From JADJOY01 sp016713535 [NCBI: Deltaproteobacteria bacterium] (GTDB lineage Bacteria; JADJOY01), in contig JADJOY010000018.1 of the NCBI GenBank assembly GCA_016713535.1, positions 110,291 through 174,290 of the forward strand: a DNA stretch of 64,000 nucleotides, in the 5' to 3' direction. The notes beneath the pieces are model-generated. The model saw only the letters and a list, made by a program, of their open reading frames with translations, was not told the DNA's origin and did no database searches. Positions 48,635 through 59,153 of the stretch are shown piece after piece. The position numbers were made by a program, and so were the translations under genes. Position 1 is the first letter of the stretch; every line of letters starts with the position of its first letter.

Positions 48635-50697
48635 GAGACACGGGCTGGGACGGGAAGCGCAGCCGGAACACCGCGCCGCCCCCCACCCGGTCGTCCACCT
48701 CGACCTTGCCGCGGTGGCTCGCCATCACCCGCTGCACCAGGGAGAGCCCCAGGCCCGTTCCCTCGCCCGGCGCCTTGGTGGTGAAGAACGGGTCGAAGAT
48801 GCGGGCGCGGATTCCCGCGGGCACGCCCGGCCCCTCGTCCTCGACCTCGATGCAGATCTGCTCGAGCCCGGTCGGACGGTACGCGAGCACCCGGATCTGT
48901 CCTTGGCCGCGCATGGCCTGCGACGCGTTGCGAAGCAAGTTGAGGATCGCCTGCTCGATCTCGCGCGAGCTGCCGTGGAGGGTGCCGAGCCCGGCCGGGA
49001 CGTCGACCCGGACGTCGGGGGCGTCGCCGATACGCGCCGCGTGGAACGCCCGCACCGCGCGCTCCACGACGCGCGCCGGATCCACGTCCGTGTGCTCGTC
49101 GTGGGCGGGTCGCGCGTACGCGAGCAGGTCGGCGACGATCCGGCTGGCGCGCTGTGCCTCGCTCACGAGGATGGTCAGGCGTTCGGGGGAGGTCGTCGGG
49201 TTGCGCTCGATCGCGCGCGCGCACAGCAACACCGCCGTGAGCGGATTGTTGAGCTCGTGGGCGACGCCCGAGATGAGGTTGCCCATGGCGCTCATCTTCT
49301 CCGCCTGGTCGAGGCGGCTCGCGAGCTGTCGCTGCTCGGTGAGGTCCTTCGCGATCTCCAGGACGCGCGGCTCGTGGCCGCCGTCGGTGGCGATCGGGGA
49401 GAGCGTCGACACCACGAATCGCTCGCTCCCATCGGCGCGTACCCGCACGGTCTCGACGCCGGTGTGGACGGTGCCGCGCGCGAGGGTCCGGAGGAACCAG
49501 GAGGGGTCGGTGCCGGGAGCGAAGAATCGGTCCACGCGCGAGCCGATGGCGTCGGCCCGCATGACGCCCGAGATGCGCTCCGCACCGTGGTTCCACGCCT
49601 CGATCGTGCCGTCGTGGCGGTACACCCCGATCCAGTCCTCGGCGTTCTCGAACAGGCGGCGGTGCTCCGCCTCGAGCCGCTGGTAGCGCTCCGCCGATGC
49701 TCGCTCGCGCTGATAGAGCTGCGAGTTGGCGAGGGCATTGGCGGCGGTGTCGGCGAGGATCCGTGCGCCGTGGAGCTCGCTCGCCGTGAGCACCGGATCG
49801 GCCGAGACCACGAACGTGCCGACCACCTGGCCGCGACGCACCATCGGCACGCTCGCGAGGGCTTCCGTCGGCGAGCCCATCGGTGCGGCGGCCGCGACCG
49901 TGCTCGGCGTGATGGTGACGACCTGCGCCGGGGTCTCGCCGACGTTGGTCTGGTAGAGGGCCTGGAGAAGTCGGGCACGTGGCACGATCGAGGCGAGCCG
50001 CTCCGAGACGGTTCCGACGATCGCCTCCGCGTCGAGGTCGGCGTCGAGCTGCTCGGTCAGCGCGAGCACGGTTTCGAGCGCACGGCGCTCGTGCTCGCTC
50101 GACACCAGCGCTTCGTGCTCGTCGCGGCTGGTCTGCGCGATCAGGCCGAAGAACGAGCCGGTCACGAACAGCAGCGGCACCTGGACCCACAGCGACGGGC
50201 TCCACACGTCGTTCGCGTCGTGGCTTGCCCACAAGGTCACCGCGTAGGCCACGCACGCACCGGCGGTGACCATCGCGACGCGCTGGAAGGAGCCGCTCAG
50301 GCTGACCACCAGCAGCAGCAGGAAGTACGGCAGGAAGAACTGCCCGCGGCTCTCGTCCGCGAGCGCGACCGCGATCGTGATGACCGTGAGGTCGCCGACC
50401 ACCAGCCCGGTCTGGACCCGGCGATCGGCGAAGCGCTCGGCCGGCTGGCGCGCCAGCCACACCTGGGCTCGCGAGCAGCGCCGACACCAGGAGCACCGCG
50501 ACCAGCGACGGACCCGCGCCGCCCGGCAGCAACGTCGCTGTCAGGACCAGCGTCAGCGCCAGCCGGAGCGAGAGGATGGCGGCGCGGTTCTCGTACCAGC
50601 CGCGCCCCAGGTTGGGACGATGGAGAAAATCGAGGGATGCCATCGTGACCAGGCGCGACCGCTCACCGGACGGTGCCGGCGGCCGCGGCGTCTCCAT
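48588..50697 (-). CDS. Sensor histidine kinase (TM, GAF, PAS, HisKA, HATPase), frameshifted
   Basis: An N-terminal set of about six membrane helices is followed by a GAF-like region (about 160-270), a PAS domain (FENAEDWIGVYRHDGTIEAWNHGAERISG), HisKA with phospho-acceptor His in GVAHELNNPLTAV, and HATPase motifs: N box LNLLRNAS, G1 VEDEGPGVP, FDPFFTTK and GTGLGLS. The kinase is therefore complete. The first membrane segments (METPRPP ... LLVSALLA) are in another frame. The slip is at about 50467-50480, where restoring a CG dinucleotide gives LLARAQVWLARQPAERF. No response regulator gene is in the window, so it is an orphan kinase. Confidence 0.83.
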
Positions 50698-50752
50698 TCT
50701 ATCGGCCTCGCGGGCCTGCTACGAGCACGATCGACTTCCGCGGGGACGGTGC

Positions 50753-51451
50753 CTAGTCGACGAGCGTATGAGCGATCCGCCGGACGACGTCGGCGAGCAC
50801 CCCGTGCCCCGTGCGCGCGGCGCGCACCATCGGGGGGAGGTCGGCGACGACCCACGGACGTCGCGCGAGGCACAACGCGAGGCGGGCGAGCCGCACCTCA
50901 CCCTCGGCGTCGATGGCGCCCGATAGATCGGGCAGGCGGTGGTCGACCGGGTCGAGGACCACGCGCAGCGACGCGCACGGCACGTCGTGGTCGCGGCACG
51001 CACGCGCCACGCCGAGGCCCTCCATCTCGACCGCCAGCCAACCGTGCTCGCCGAACGCTCGCTTCTCGACCGGGTCCGCGAGGACGCGGTGGCTGGTGAC
51101 GAAGGCGCCGACCCGGTGCGGAATGCGCTCGCGGCCGAGCTCGCGCACCAGCCGGGCGGTGAGCGCGGCGCCGGTGGCGATCGCGTCGGCTGCGTCGCCG
51201 TCGGGTGCAGGGTGGTGTCCGTCGGCGACCACGACGTCGCCGACGGCGAGCGACGGGTCGAGCCCTCCCGCGAGCCCCGCGAGAAGCACCGCACGGGGCC
51301 GGCCGCGGGCGAGCAGTTCGCGCGTGACGTGCTCCGCGCGGCGCGGGCCCATGCCGATCCTGAACAACCTCCACGGCGGTCGTGAGGCGAGCGGGCACAC
51401 GCGTTCGAGCGCCCGTGCCTCCCCGCCGGTCGGGGCGAGGACCCAGATCAC
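50753..51451 (-). CDS. Nucleoside phosphorylase/nucleosidase family protein
   Basis: This 232-residue protein of the PNP/MTAN superfamily has AVLLAGLAGGLDPSLAVGDVVVAD (phosphate-site loop), the active-site LAVEMEG block and a later catalytic-type Asp in RVVLDPVDH. It resembles HpnG-like and MTA/SAH nucleosidase-like proteins, including those in hopanoid clusters. No other hopanoid gene is near. It lies 55 bp upstream of the kinase gene on the same strand. Confidence 0.8.
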   Translation of the reverse strand: MIWVLAPTGGEARALERVCPLASRPPWRLFRIGMGPRRAEHVTRELLARGRPRAVLLAGLAGGLDPSLAVGDVVVADGHHPAPDGDAADAIATGAALTARLVRELGRERIPHRVGAFVTSHRVLADPVEKRAFGEHGWLAVEMEGLGVARACRDHDVPCASLRVVLDPVDHRLPDLSGAIDAEGEVRLARLALCLARRPWVVADLPPMVRAARTGHGVLADVVRRIAHTLVD

Positions 51452-51578
51452 CGTGACCCTCGCCGGTTCTTCTTCGAAGCCAAGTTTCCGCCCGTGGTTT
51501 GGACAGCGCGCGGAGCGGTTCGAAGCCCCGCGTCACCCGTCGGACCGGACCCAGGCCACGAGCCTAACAGCACGATCC

Positions 51579-52040
51579 GTGGTCTCGTTCGCCCGTCTGC
51601 TGGTCTCGCTCGCTCTCGCGATCGCGGTGGCCGTCTCGGTGGTCTCCTTGGCCCTCGCGCACGCCGCCGGCTCCGGCCCGGCAAGCCCGTCGATCGAGCG
51701 CCGGGCTCTCGGAGCTCGAGGGACGCGCCAGGACCTGGGATGCCTCCCTGGAGGACGTCGAGCGCGCTCCACCGTTCGGAGGCGGACGTGCCGTTCGCCG
51801 GTGAAGGGGGCGACGCGGTCGAGGTGAGACGCGACGTGACCTGGGTGGGCTTCTCGGGGATCGCCCGCTGGGATGCGAGCGAGAAGGTGAGCCTCGCGCT
51901 TCGCGGCGAGGTCTTCGACGACGCCGACGGCGCGCGTCGAGCGCCGCCATGACGAGTCCACCGGGCGGGTGTTCGGGAACCAGGACCCGTTCGGCCGCTC
52001 GCCCGACACCGCGAGCTTCGACGTCTCCGGTAGGTATTGA
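51579..52040 (+). pseudogene. Degraded outer-membrane porin gene (Bbp2-like)
   Basis: Fragments of one exported barrel protein lie in order but in different frames. A signal peptide starts at GTG 51579 (SFARLLVSLALAIAVAVSVVSLALAHA, frame 0). Barrel strands TWVGFSGIARWDASEKVSLALRGEVFDDADGARR follow (about 51836-51940, frame 2). The C-terminal end is RVFGNQDPFGRSPDTASFDVSGRY (frame 0, stop 52038). The combination of LALRGEVFDDADGAR and a final aromatic is typical of beta-barrel porin-2/OmpL-like proteins, normally several hundred residues. Most of the barrel is missing, so this is a true pseudogene with an internal deletion as well as frameshifts. Confidence 0.62.
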
Positions 52041-52182
52041 AGGGGCGAGCCGAAAGCCGAGTCAGCACGGGAAGTTTCGCTTGACACCTGAACCGACCTC
52101 TCCTAGCATGCGCAGCGCTGGGCCGGTCTGCGGCGCACCCGTCGGCGCGTCGGCACGACCCGGAGCCCAAGGAGGACGTGTG

Positions 52183-52452
52183 ATGAAACGCTTCTTCGCC
52201 AGCGCCTCGGCCGCCGCCTTGATCGTCACGGCTCTCAGCGGTTCGGCGCGCGCCAACGCGGATTACGTGCCGGTCATCGACGACCATCCGGTCCGCGTCG
52301 CGGCCTACCCGCTTCACATCGTCGGCACGGCGATTCAGTGGGTGATCAACCGTCCGATCCACTACGTCATGTCGCTGCCCTACATGTCGGACATCTCGGG
52401 CCACAAGATCAACGAGACCTTGTCCGAGCCGGGCAACAGCTCGGCGCTCTGA
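52183..52452 (+). CDS. Small secreted protein of unknown function
   Basis: The 89-residue ORF begins at ATG 52183 with AAGGAGG in front. A clear signal peptide (about 1-24, ending SGSARANA) is followed by about 65 mature residues: DYVPVIDDHPVRVAAYPLHIVG, then NRPIHYVMSLPYMSDISGHKIN. The moderately hydrophobic middle could peripherally contact the membrane. Strong expression signals at both ends (perfect Shine-Dalgarno and a 14-bp terminator) suggest an abundant protein. No family is recognised. Confidence 0.7.
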   Translation: MKRFFASASAAALIVTALSGSARANADYVPVIDDHPVRVAAYPLHIVGTAIQWVINRPIHYVMSLPYMSDISGHKINETLSEPGNSSAL

Positions 52453-52500
52453 GCACCACGGCCCACGCGTCCCGCGGGTGTTCCCGCGGTCGACGTCACG

Positions 52501-52532
52501 ACGAGCCCGAGACCTCGCGGTCTCGGGCTCGT
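52501..52532. terminator. Strong bidirectional terminator
   Basis: ACGAGCCCGAGACC and its perfect complement form a 14-bp stem with a 4-base loop. TGCGTTT follows. It separates the small secreted-protein gene from the convergent pcrA/uvrD gene. Confidence 0.8.
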
Positions 52533-52548
52533 TGCGTTTCGGCCGATC

Positions 52549-54813
<2,265 letters not shown>

Positions 54814-54847
54814 GGAGACTCCGAAGCGGCGCCGCGAAGACGGTCGC

Positions 54848-56266
54848 TCAGTGACCGTCGCCGCCGGGGCGAGGCTTCTTGCTCGGGGCGTGCGACGAAG
54901 TCGCCCAGCCCTCGATGTTGCGTTGCTTGCCACGCGCCACGGCGAGGGCGTCGGGGGGTACGTCGCGGGTGATGGTCGAGCCCGAGCCGATGTAGGCGCC
55001 CCGTCCCACCGTGACCGGCGCCACGAGCTGGGTGTCGGAGCCGACGAAGACGTCGTCCTCGATGACCGTCTTGAACTTGGAGACGCCGTCGTAGTTGCAC
55101 GTGATCGTGCCGCAGCCGAGGTTCACGTTCTTCCCGACCGAGGCGTCTCCCACGTAGGTGAGGTGCGAGGCCTTGGAGCCGGCGCCGAAGGTGGCCTTCT
55201 TGATCTCGACGAAGTTGCCGATCTTGACGTCCGCGCCCAGGTCGCTGCCCGGTCGCAGGTGCGCCATCGGGCCGACCGCGGCGCCGCTCGCGATGCGGCT
55301 CTCCTCGATCACGCAATAGGGCTTGATCGTCACGCCGTCGGCGAGCTCGGAATCGACCACGATGGCGCCTGTGCCGATCCGACATCCCTCACCGACCTTG
55401 GTCGCGCCGCGCAGCTCGGCGCCGGGATCGAGCACGGAGTCCGCCCCGACGACCACGCCCGCGTCCACCCAGGTGCTCTCGGGATCGCGCACGGTGACGC
55501 CGTCGCGCATCAGCGCCGCGAGGGTGCGGCGGTTCAGGATGGCGGCGGCGCGCGCCAGCTTCGCGCGATCGTCGACGCCGTGGACCTCGTCGCCGTCGGG
55601 GACCACGGCGTGCACCGCGCGCAGCCCGCGCTGGTGAGCGATCTCGACCAGGTCGGTGAGGTAGTACTCGCCCTGGGCGTTGCGGTTGCCGAGGGTCGGC
55701 AGCGCCTCGCGCAGGAAAGCGGAGCTCGCCGCGTAGATGCCGGCGTTGGCCAGGCCGATGGCGCGCTGCTCGGGTGTCGCGTCCTTGGCCTCGACGATGC
55801 GGGTCGCCGCACCGGTCTCGTCGATCAGCACGCGCCCGTAGCTGCCGGCGTCGGGCAGGTCCATGGCGAGGAGCGTGAGCGCCGCGTCCGCCTGCTCGTG
55901 GCGCGCCACCAGCGCGCGCAAGGTGTCGCCGGTGAGAAGCGGTACGTCGCCGGAGAGGATCAGCACGGTGCCATCGAAGCCGTCGAGAGCGGGCATCGCG
56001 GTCAGCACCGCGTGGCCAGTTCCCTTCGGGTTCCCCTGGTCGACCGTCGCCACGGCGGGCAACCCGAAGCGCTCGATGGCACCACGGACGACGTCGCCCT
56101 GGTGGCCCGTCACCACCACGACTGGGCTGGCGCCGAGAGCGAGCGCGAGCTCGATCGGGTAGCGCACCATCGGCCGTCCGCCGAGCTCGTGCAGGACCTT
56201 GGGCTTGCGGGAGCGCATACGCTTGCCCTCTCCCGCGGCCATCACGATGGCCGAGAGCGCGCTCAT
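54848..56266 (-). CDS. glmU: Bifunctional UDP-GlcNAc pyrophosphorylase/GlcN-1-P acetyltransferase
   Basis: GlmU makes UDP-GlcNAc for peptidoglycan and lipopolysaccharide. Its 472 residues contain the uridyltransferase domain (IVMAAGEGKRMRSRKPKVLHELGGRPM, SGDVPLLT, GRVLIDETG). The left-handed beta-helix acetyltransferase follows, with hexapeptide repeats such as VGEGCRIGTGAIVVDSELADG, PMAHLRPGSDLG, KIGNFVEIKKATFG, NLGCGTITCNYDGVSKFKT, and VGRGAYIGSGS. ATG 56266 follows CGGAGG; the longer N-terminus is not needed. Confidence 0.95.
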   Translation of the reverse strand: MSALSAIVMAAGEGKRMRSRKPKVLHELGGRPMVRYPIELALALGASPVVVVTGHQGDVVRGAIERFGLPAVATVDQGNPKGTGHAVLTAMPALDGFDGTVLILSGDVPLLTGDTLRALVARHEQADAALTLLAMDLPDAGSYGRVLIDETGAATRIVEAKDATPEQRAIGLANAGIYAASSAFLREALPTLGNRNAQGEYYLTDLVEIAHQRGLRAVHAVVPDGDEVHGVDDRAKLARAAAILNRRTLAALMRDGVTVRDPESTWVDAGVVVGADSVLDPGAELRGATKVGEGCRIGTGAIVVDSELADGVTIKPYCVIEESRIASGAAVGPMAHLRPGSDLGADVKIGNFVEIKKATFGAGSKASHLTYVGDASVGKNVNLGCGTITCNYDGVSKFKTVIEDDVFVGSDTQLVAPVTVGRGAYIGSGSTITRDVPPDALAVARGKQRNIEGWATSSHAPSKKPRPGGDGH

Positions 56267-56536
56267 GACCTTTTCCTCCGTGCGGGGATCGCCTCGGACG
56301 CTGCGTGAGGCGGGAGTCGGGTTAGCACACACGGTGGGAAGGTGTCTCGCGCGAGACGGTGCCCTCTCGGACGTCCCGTCGGTGAGAGTGGCGGGGTGCG
56401 GTCAGAAGAAAAAACGGCTGAAATCCCGCCGAATTCGGGGTGCGAGACCGTTGCGATTCGTGGCATGGCGGTTGCGCTCCGGGGGGGACGCGAGACGCCT
56501 CTCGCGTCTCTGTCTCAGCCGATCCGGAGGTCCCCC

Positions 56537-56857
56537 ATGGCCCTGTCCGCCGCGTGCTTCCCGACCCGCCCGCTTGCCCCACGGCACGGGGTGTGCCGCT
56601 CGTGCTTCGACCTTTACGCCCAGACGCGCAGCCGCGACGGCGGCCGGTGTCACGCGTGCGCGCGCGGCGTCCACCGCAGCGCCGACGAGCGCGCGGCGAT
56701 CCAGAGCTTCTGGGTCGAGAACCCGACACGGGTGCACCTGATCGCCTTCGCGGAGTGGGGGCGCGAGCGCGACCTCGCCCGCGCTCGCCGCAACCTCGAC
56801 CGCTTCTGGCGCCGCGCTTACCGATGGTCGGCGCGGCCCGAGGCCGGCGACCGGTGA
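56537..56857 (+). CDS. Small zinc-ribbon protein of unknown function
   Basis: The 106-residue product starts at ATG 56537, six bases after GGAGG. Two paired-cysteine knuckles, CRSC (about 19-22) and CHAC (about 38-41), suggest one structural zinc. A basic, helix-rich C-terminus (RERDLARARRNLDRFWRRAYRW) is likely to bind nucleic acid or a partner. The short run AAGAAAAAACGGCTGAAAT at about 56405 is the most A-rich piece of the 270-bp intergenic region and could hold its promoter. No family is recognised. Confidence 0.62.
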   Translation: MALSAACFPTRPLAPRHGVCRSCFDLYAQTRSRDGGRCHACARGVHRSADERAAIQSFWVENPTRVHLIAFAEWGRERDLARARRNLDRFWRRAYRWSARPEAGDR

Positions 56858-56913
56858 GCGCCGCGCCATCGCGGTGTTGATCTGGGCCCTCGCGAGCGGC
56901 GAGGGTAGGCGGC

Positions 56914-58068
56914 ATGGGCGCGCCGCCGACGCGGATCCTGACGATCTACTTCCGCCACCAGCGTGGCGGACTGAACGTACGGCTCTACACGCTGATCGAG
57001 GCGCTGGTCGCGCGCGGCGTCGAGGTGCACGTCGTGTCGGCGGCGCCGCTCGCGATCGCAGACCATGCGGGTCTGGTTCGCCACCGGGTGCCGTGGGGAT
57101 CGCGCGAGCCCGGCGGCCTCGTGTTCTGGCTGTGGTTCACCCTCGCGGCGCCATGGGTGCTGGCCCGGGTCGCGCTGGCGGTGCGACCGCGCGCGCTGGT
57201 CGTCTTCGATCCGTACTACGCGGTCGTCGGTCGGCTCGCCGCTCGGTTCGCGCGGATGCCGGTGGTGCTCTTCGTGCGGGCGATCCCGTGGCGGGCGCGG
57301 ATGCGACTTCGCGTCGGCGGCCTGCGCTGGCGCGTCGCGACCTTGCTCGACGTGTTCGCGCTGCGCTCCAGCGAGCACGTCGTCACCATCACCCGCTCGA
57401 TGATCGCCGAGCTGGCGGCCCACGCCCCAGGCCTCGAGGCGCGCTGTGAGGTGCTGCCGAACGCGCTGCGCCGCCCCCGCGGTGAGCCGGTCGACCGGGC
57501 CTCGGCGCGCGCCGCGCTCGTCGCCGCGACCGGCTGGCCGCACGACTCGCTGGTGCTTGCCACCGCCGGCGTCCTGAGCGAGCGCAAGAACCTCGGGCTG
57601 CTCCTCGATGCGCTCGCGGGGGCGCCCGCCGAGCGGTTGCGGCTGGTGATCGCCGGGGATGGCCCGAGCCGCGACAGGCTCGCGCGCGCCGCGGCCGACG
57701 GAGGTGTCGCGGGGCGCGTCCACTTCACCGGCTGGCTCGAGGATCCGCTCGCCGTCGTCATGGCGGCGGATCTGTTCGTGTTGCCCTCGGTTCACGAGGG
57801 TACGTCGAACGCGCTGCTGGAGGCGTGGGGGGCGGGTATCCCGGTGTTCGCCGCGCGTACCCCGGAGAGCGTCGACGTGCTCGCCGACGAGGCTCTGCTC
57901 TTCGACGGTGCCGACCCAGGCGAGCTGGCGAGGCTCCTCGCCGGCCTCGCCGATGACCCCGCGGAGCTCGACCGGCGGGCGCGGATCTCGGCCGCGCGCG
58001 CCGCGGCCTTCGACTTCGACTGGGGTGAGCGGGCGGTCGAGCTGGTGTCGAGGCTGGCTCGGCCCTGA
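56914..58068 (+). CDS. GT4 glycosyltransferase
   Basis: The 384-residue retaining GT-B enzyme opens RILTIYFRHQRGGLNVRLYTLIEAL. Its C-domain has LATAGVLSERKNLGLLLDAL, LVIAGDGPSRDRLA, HFTGWLEDPLAVVMAADLFVLPSVHEG, then TSNALLEAWGAGIPVFAA with the conserved Glu. It probably builds a surface glycan; donor and acceptor are unknown. It is not linked to the GT genes 10 kb upstream. The start at 56914 is an in-frame ATG shortly before RILTIYF; no better site is seen. Confidence 0.86.
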   Translation: MGAPPTRILTIYFRHQRGGLNVRLYTLIEALVARGVEVHVVSAAPLAIADHAGLVRHRVPWGSREPGGLVFWLWFTLAAPWVLARVALAVRPRALVVFDPYYAVVGRLAARFARMPVVLFVRAIPWRARMRLRVGGLRWRVATLLDVFALRSSEHVVTITRSMIAELAAHAPGLEARCEVLPNALRRPRGEPVDRASARAALVAATGWPHDSLVLATAGVLSERKNLGLLLDALAGAPAERLRLVIAGDGPSRDRLARAAADGGVAGRVHFTGWLEDPLAVVMAADLFVLPSVHEGTSNALLEAWGAGIPVFAARTPESVDVLADEALLFDGADPGELARLLAGLADDPAELDRRARISAARAAAFDFDWGERAVELVSRLARP

Positions 58069-58179
58069 CGGGCTGCGTGCCGCGGCCGGGTCGCGGCGGC
58101 CGGATGCCCCGCGAATCCCGTGGCGGCGAGCGCTTTCGACGGTTATCCTCCCTGGCTCACCAATCTCGGAGACGAACGC

Positions 58180-58452
58180 ATGTCCGAAGCGCATCCTTCC
58201 CGGTTCACCGGGGGCTCCATCACCGACCACATCCGCGAGCGCATCGAGGCCGGCATCCCCGGCGCGAAGGCCCGCGTCCAGGGCGGCGGCGGCCACTTCA
58301 CGATCGACGTCGAGGCCGCCGACTTCAAGGGCAAGACCACCCTCGAGAAGCAGCGGCTCGTGTACGGCACGATCACCGACCTGATGGCGGGCGGTGACGC
58401 CCCGATCCACGCGGTCGACACCATGACGACCCGGGTGCCGGAAGGCGCCTGA
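58180..58452 (+). CDS. bolA: BolA-family protein
   Basis: This 90-residue protein has the class II KH-like BolA fold: ITDHIRERIEAGIPGAKARVQGGGGHFTIDVEAADFKGKTTLEKQRLVYGTI. The invariant His in GGGHF is kept; a Cys equivalent is absent, as in many BolA1-type members. BolA proteins pair with monothiol glutaredoxins to handle [2Fe-2S] clusters. The glutaredoxin gene follows at 58563 on the same strand, strongly supporting that partnership. Confidence 0.92.
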   Translation: MSEAHPSRFTGGSITDHIRERIEAGIPGAKARVQGGGGHFTIDVEAADFKGKTTLEKQRLVYGTITDLMAGGDAPIHAVDTMTTRVPEGA

Positions 58453-58562
58453 CCGTCGCGATGCACGTACGAAAGCCTTCGTTTGACCGGTCTCCGCCCC
58501 ACGGTTAGCGTGGCGCGACGGACCCCCACCATCGATTCGAACCAACGAGAGGGAAGAGCATC

Positions 58563-59027
58563 ATGGGTCTTCTGGACAAGTTTCTCGGCAAGAAGGATTC
58601 GCCCACCCCGAGCGCTGCGTCGCCGGCACCGGTGAGCGCCGCTCCCAGCGCGCCCGCTGCGGCGCCGCGTCCCGCGCCCGCACCGGCGCAGTCGATGGGC
58701 GCCAAGGAAGTGCACGACCGCATCGACAACCTGATCAGTGGCAACAAGGTCGTCCTCTTCATGAAGGGCTCGAAGCTCTTCCCGCAGTGCGGCTTCTCGG
58801 CCGCCACCGTCGAGATCCTGAACCAGTACGGCGTGCCGTTCGTGGACGTCGACGTGCTCTCGGACCCCGGCATCCGCCAGGGCATCAAGGAGTTCTCGCA
58901 GTGGCCGACGATCCCGCAGCTCTTCATCGACGGCAAGTTCGTCGGGGGCTGCGACATCGCCCGCGAGATGCACGCCAACGGCGAGCTCGCGTCGCTACTC
59001 AAGGGCGGCGAGGCCGCGCAGGGCTGA
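58563..59027 (+). CDS. grxD: Monothiol glutaredoxin with N-terminal extension
   Basis: The 154-residue protein carries a CGFS monothiol active site at residues 76-79 and glutathione-contacting Lys68 in [26 protein letters not shown] follows, as in GrxD/Grx4, which store and deliver [2Fe-2S] clusters with BolA. The first 45 residues are unusual: a short amphipathic helix [11 protein letters not shown], then an Ala/Pro-rich linker (about 15-42). Most bacterial GrxD lack this and are about 110 residues. The extension may tether the protein or add a flexible spacer. Confidence 0.9.
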   Translation: MGLLDKFLGKKDSPTPSAASPAPVSAAPSAPAAAPRPAPAPAQSMGAKEVHDRIDNLISGNKVVLFMKGSKLFPQCGFSAATVEILNQYGVPFVDVDVLSDPGIRQGIKEFSQWPTIPQLFIDGKFVGGCDIAREMHANGELASLLKGGEAAQG

Positions 59028-59069
59028 GCAGTCGCTTCCTCGGGGACCGCCCGCGGGCGGTCGTCCCTC

Positions 59070-59120
59070 CGGGAGTGAGAACGGGGTCTGGCCGAACGCC
59101 AGACCCCGTTTCGCTCCCGG
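59070..59120. terminator. Long bidirectional hairpin terminator
   Basis: AACGGGGTCTGGC at 59080-59092 pairs perfectly with 59098-59110, and the outer CGGGAG ... CTCCCG flanks extend the stem to about 20 pairs with small bulges. It separates grxD from the convergent pckG. Confidence 0.75.
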
Positions 59121-59153
59121 GCGCACGAGCGCGCCCGCCGCCCGGCCGCAGGA

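Noticed and set aside
50753-51451. Hopanoid biosynthesis cluster based on an HpnG-like nucleosidase
   Set aside because: No squalene/hopene cyclase or other hpn gene is in the window; the family is broad.
58533-58550. GATTCGAACC resembling a tRNA T-arm
   Set aside because: No acceptor, D or anticodon arm can be folded around it; it is the leader of the glutaredoxin gene.
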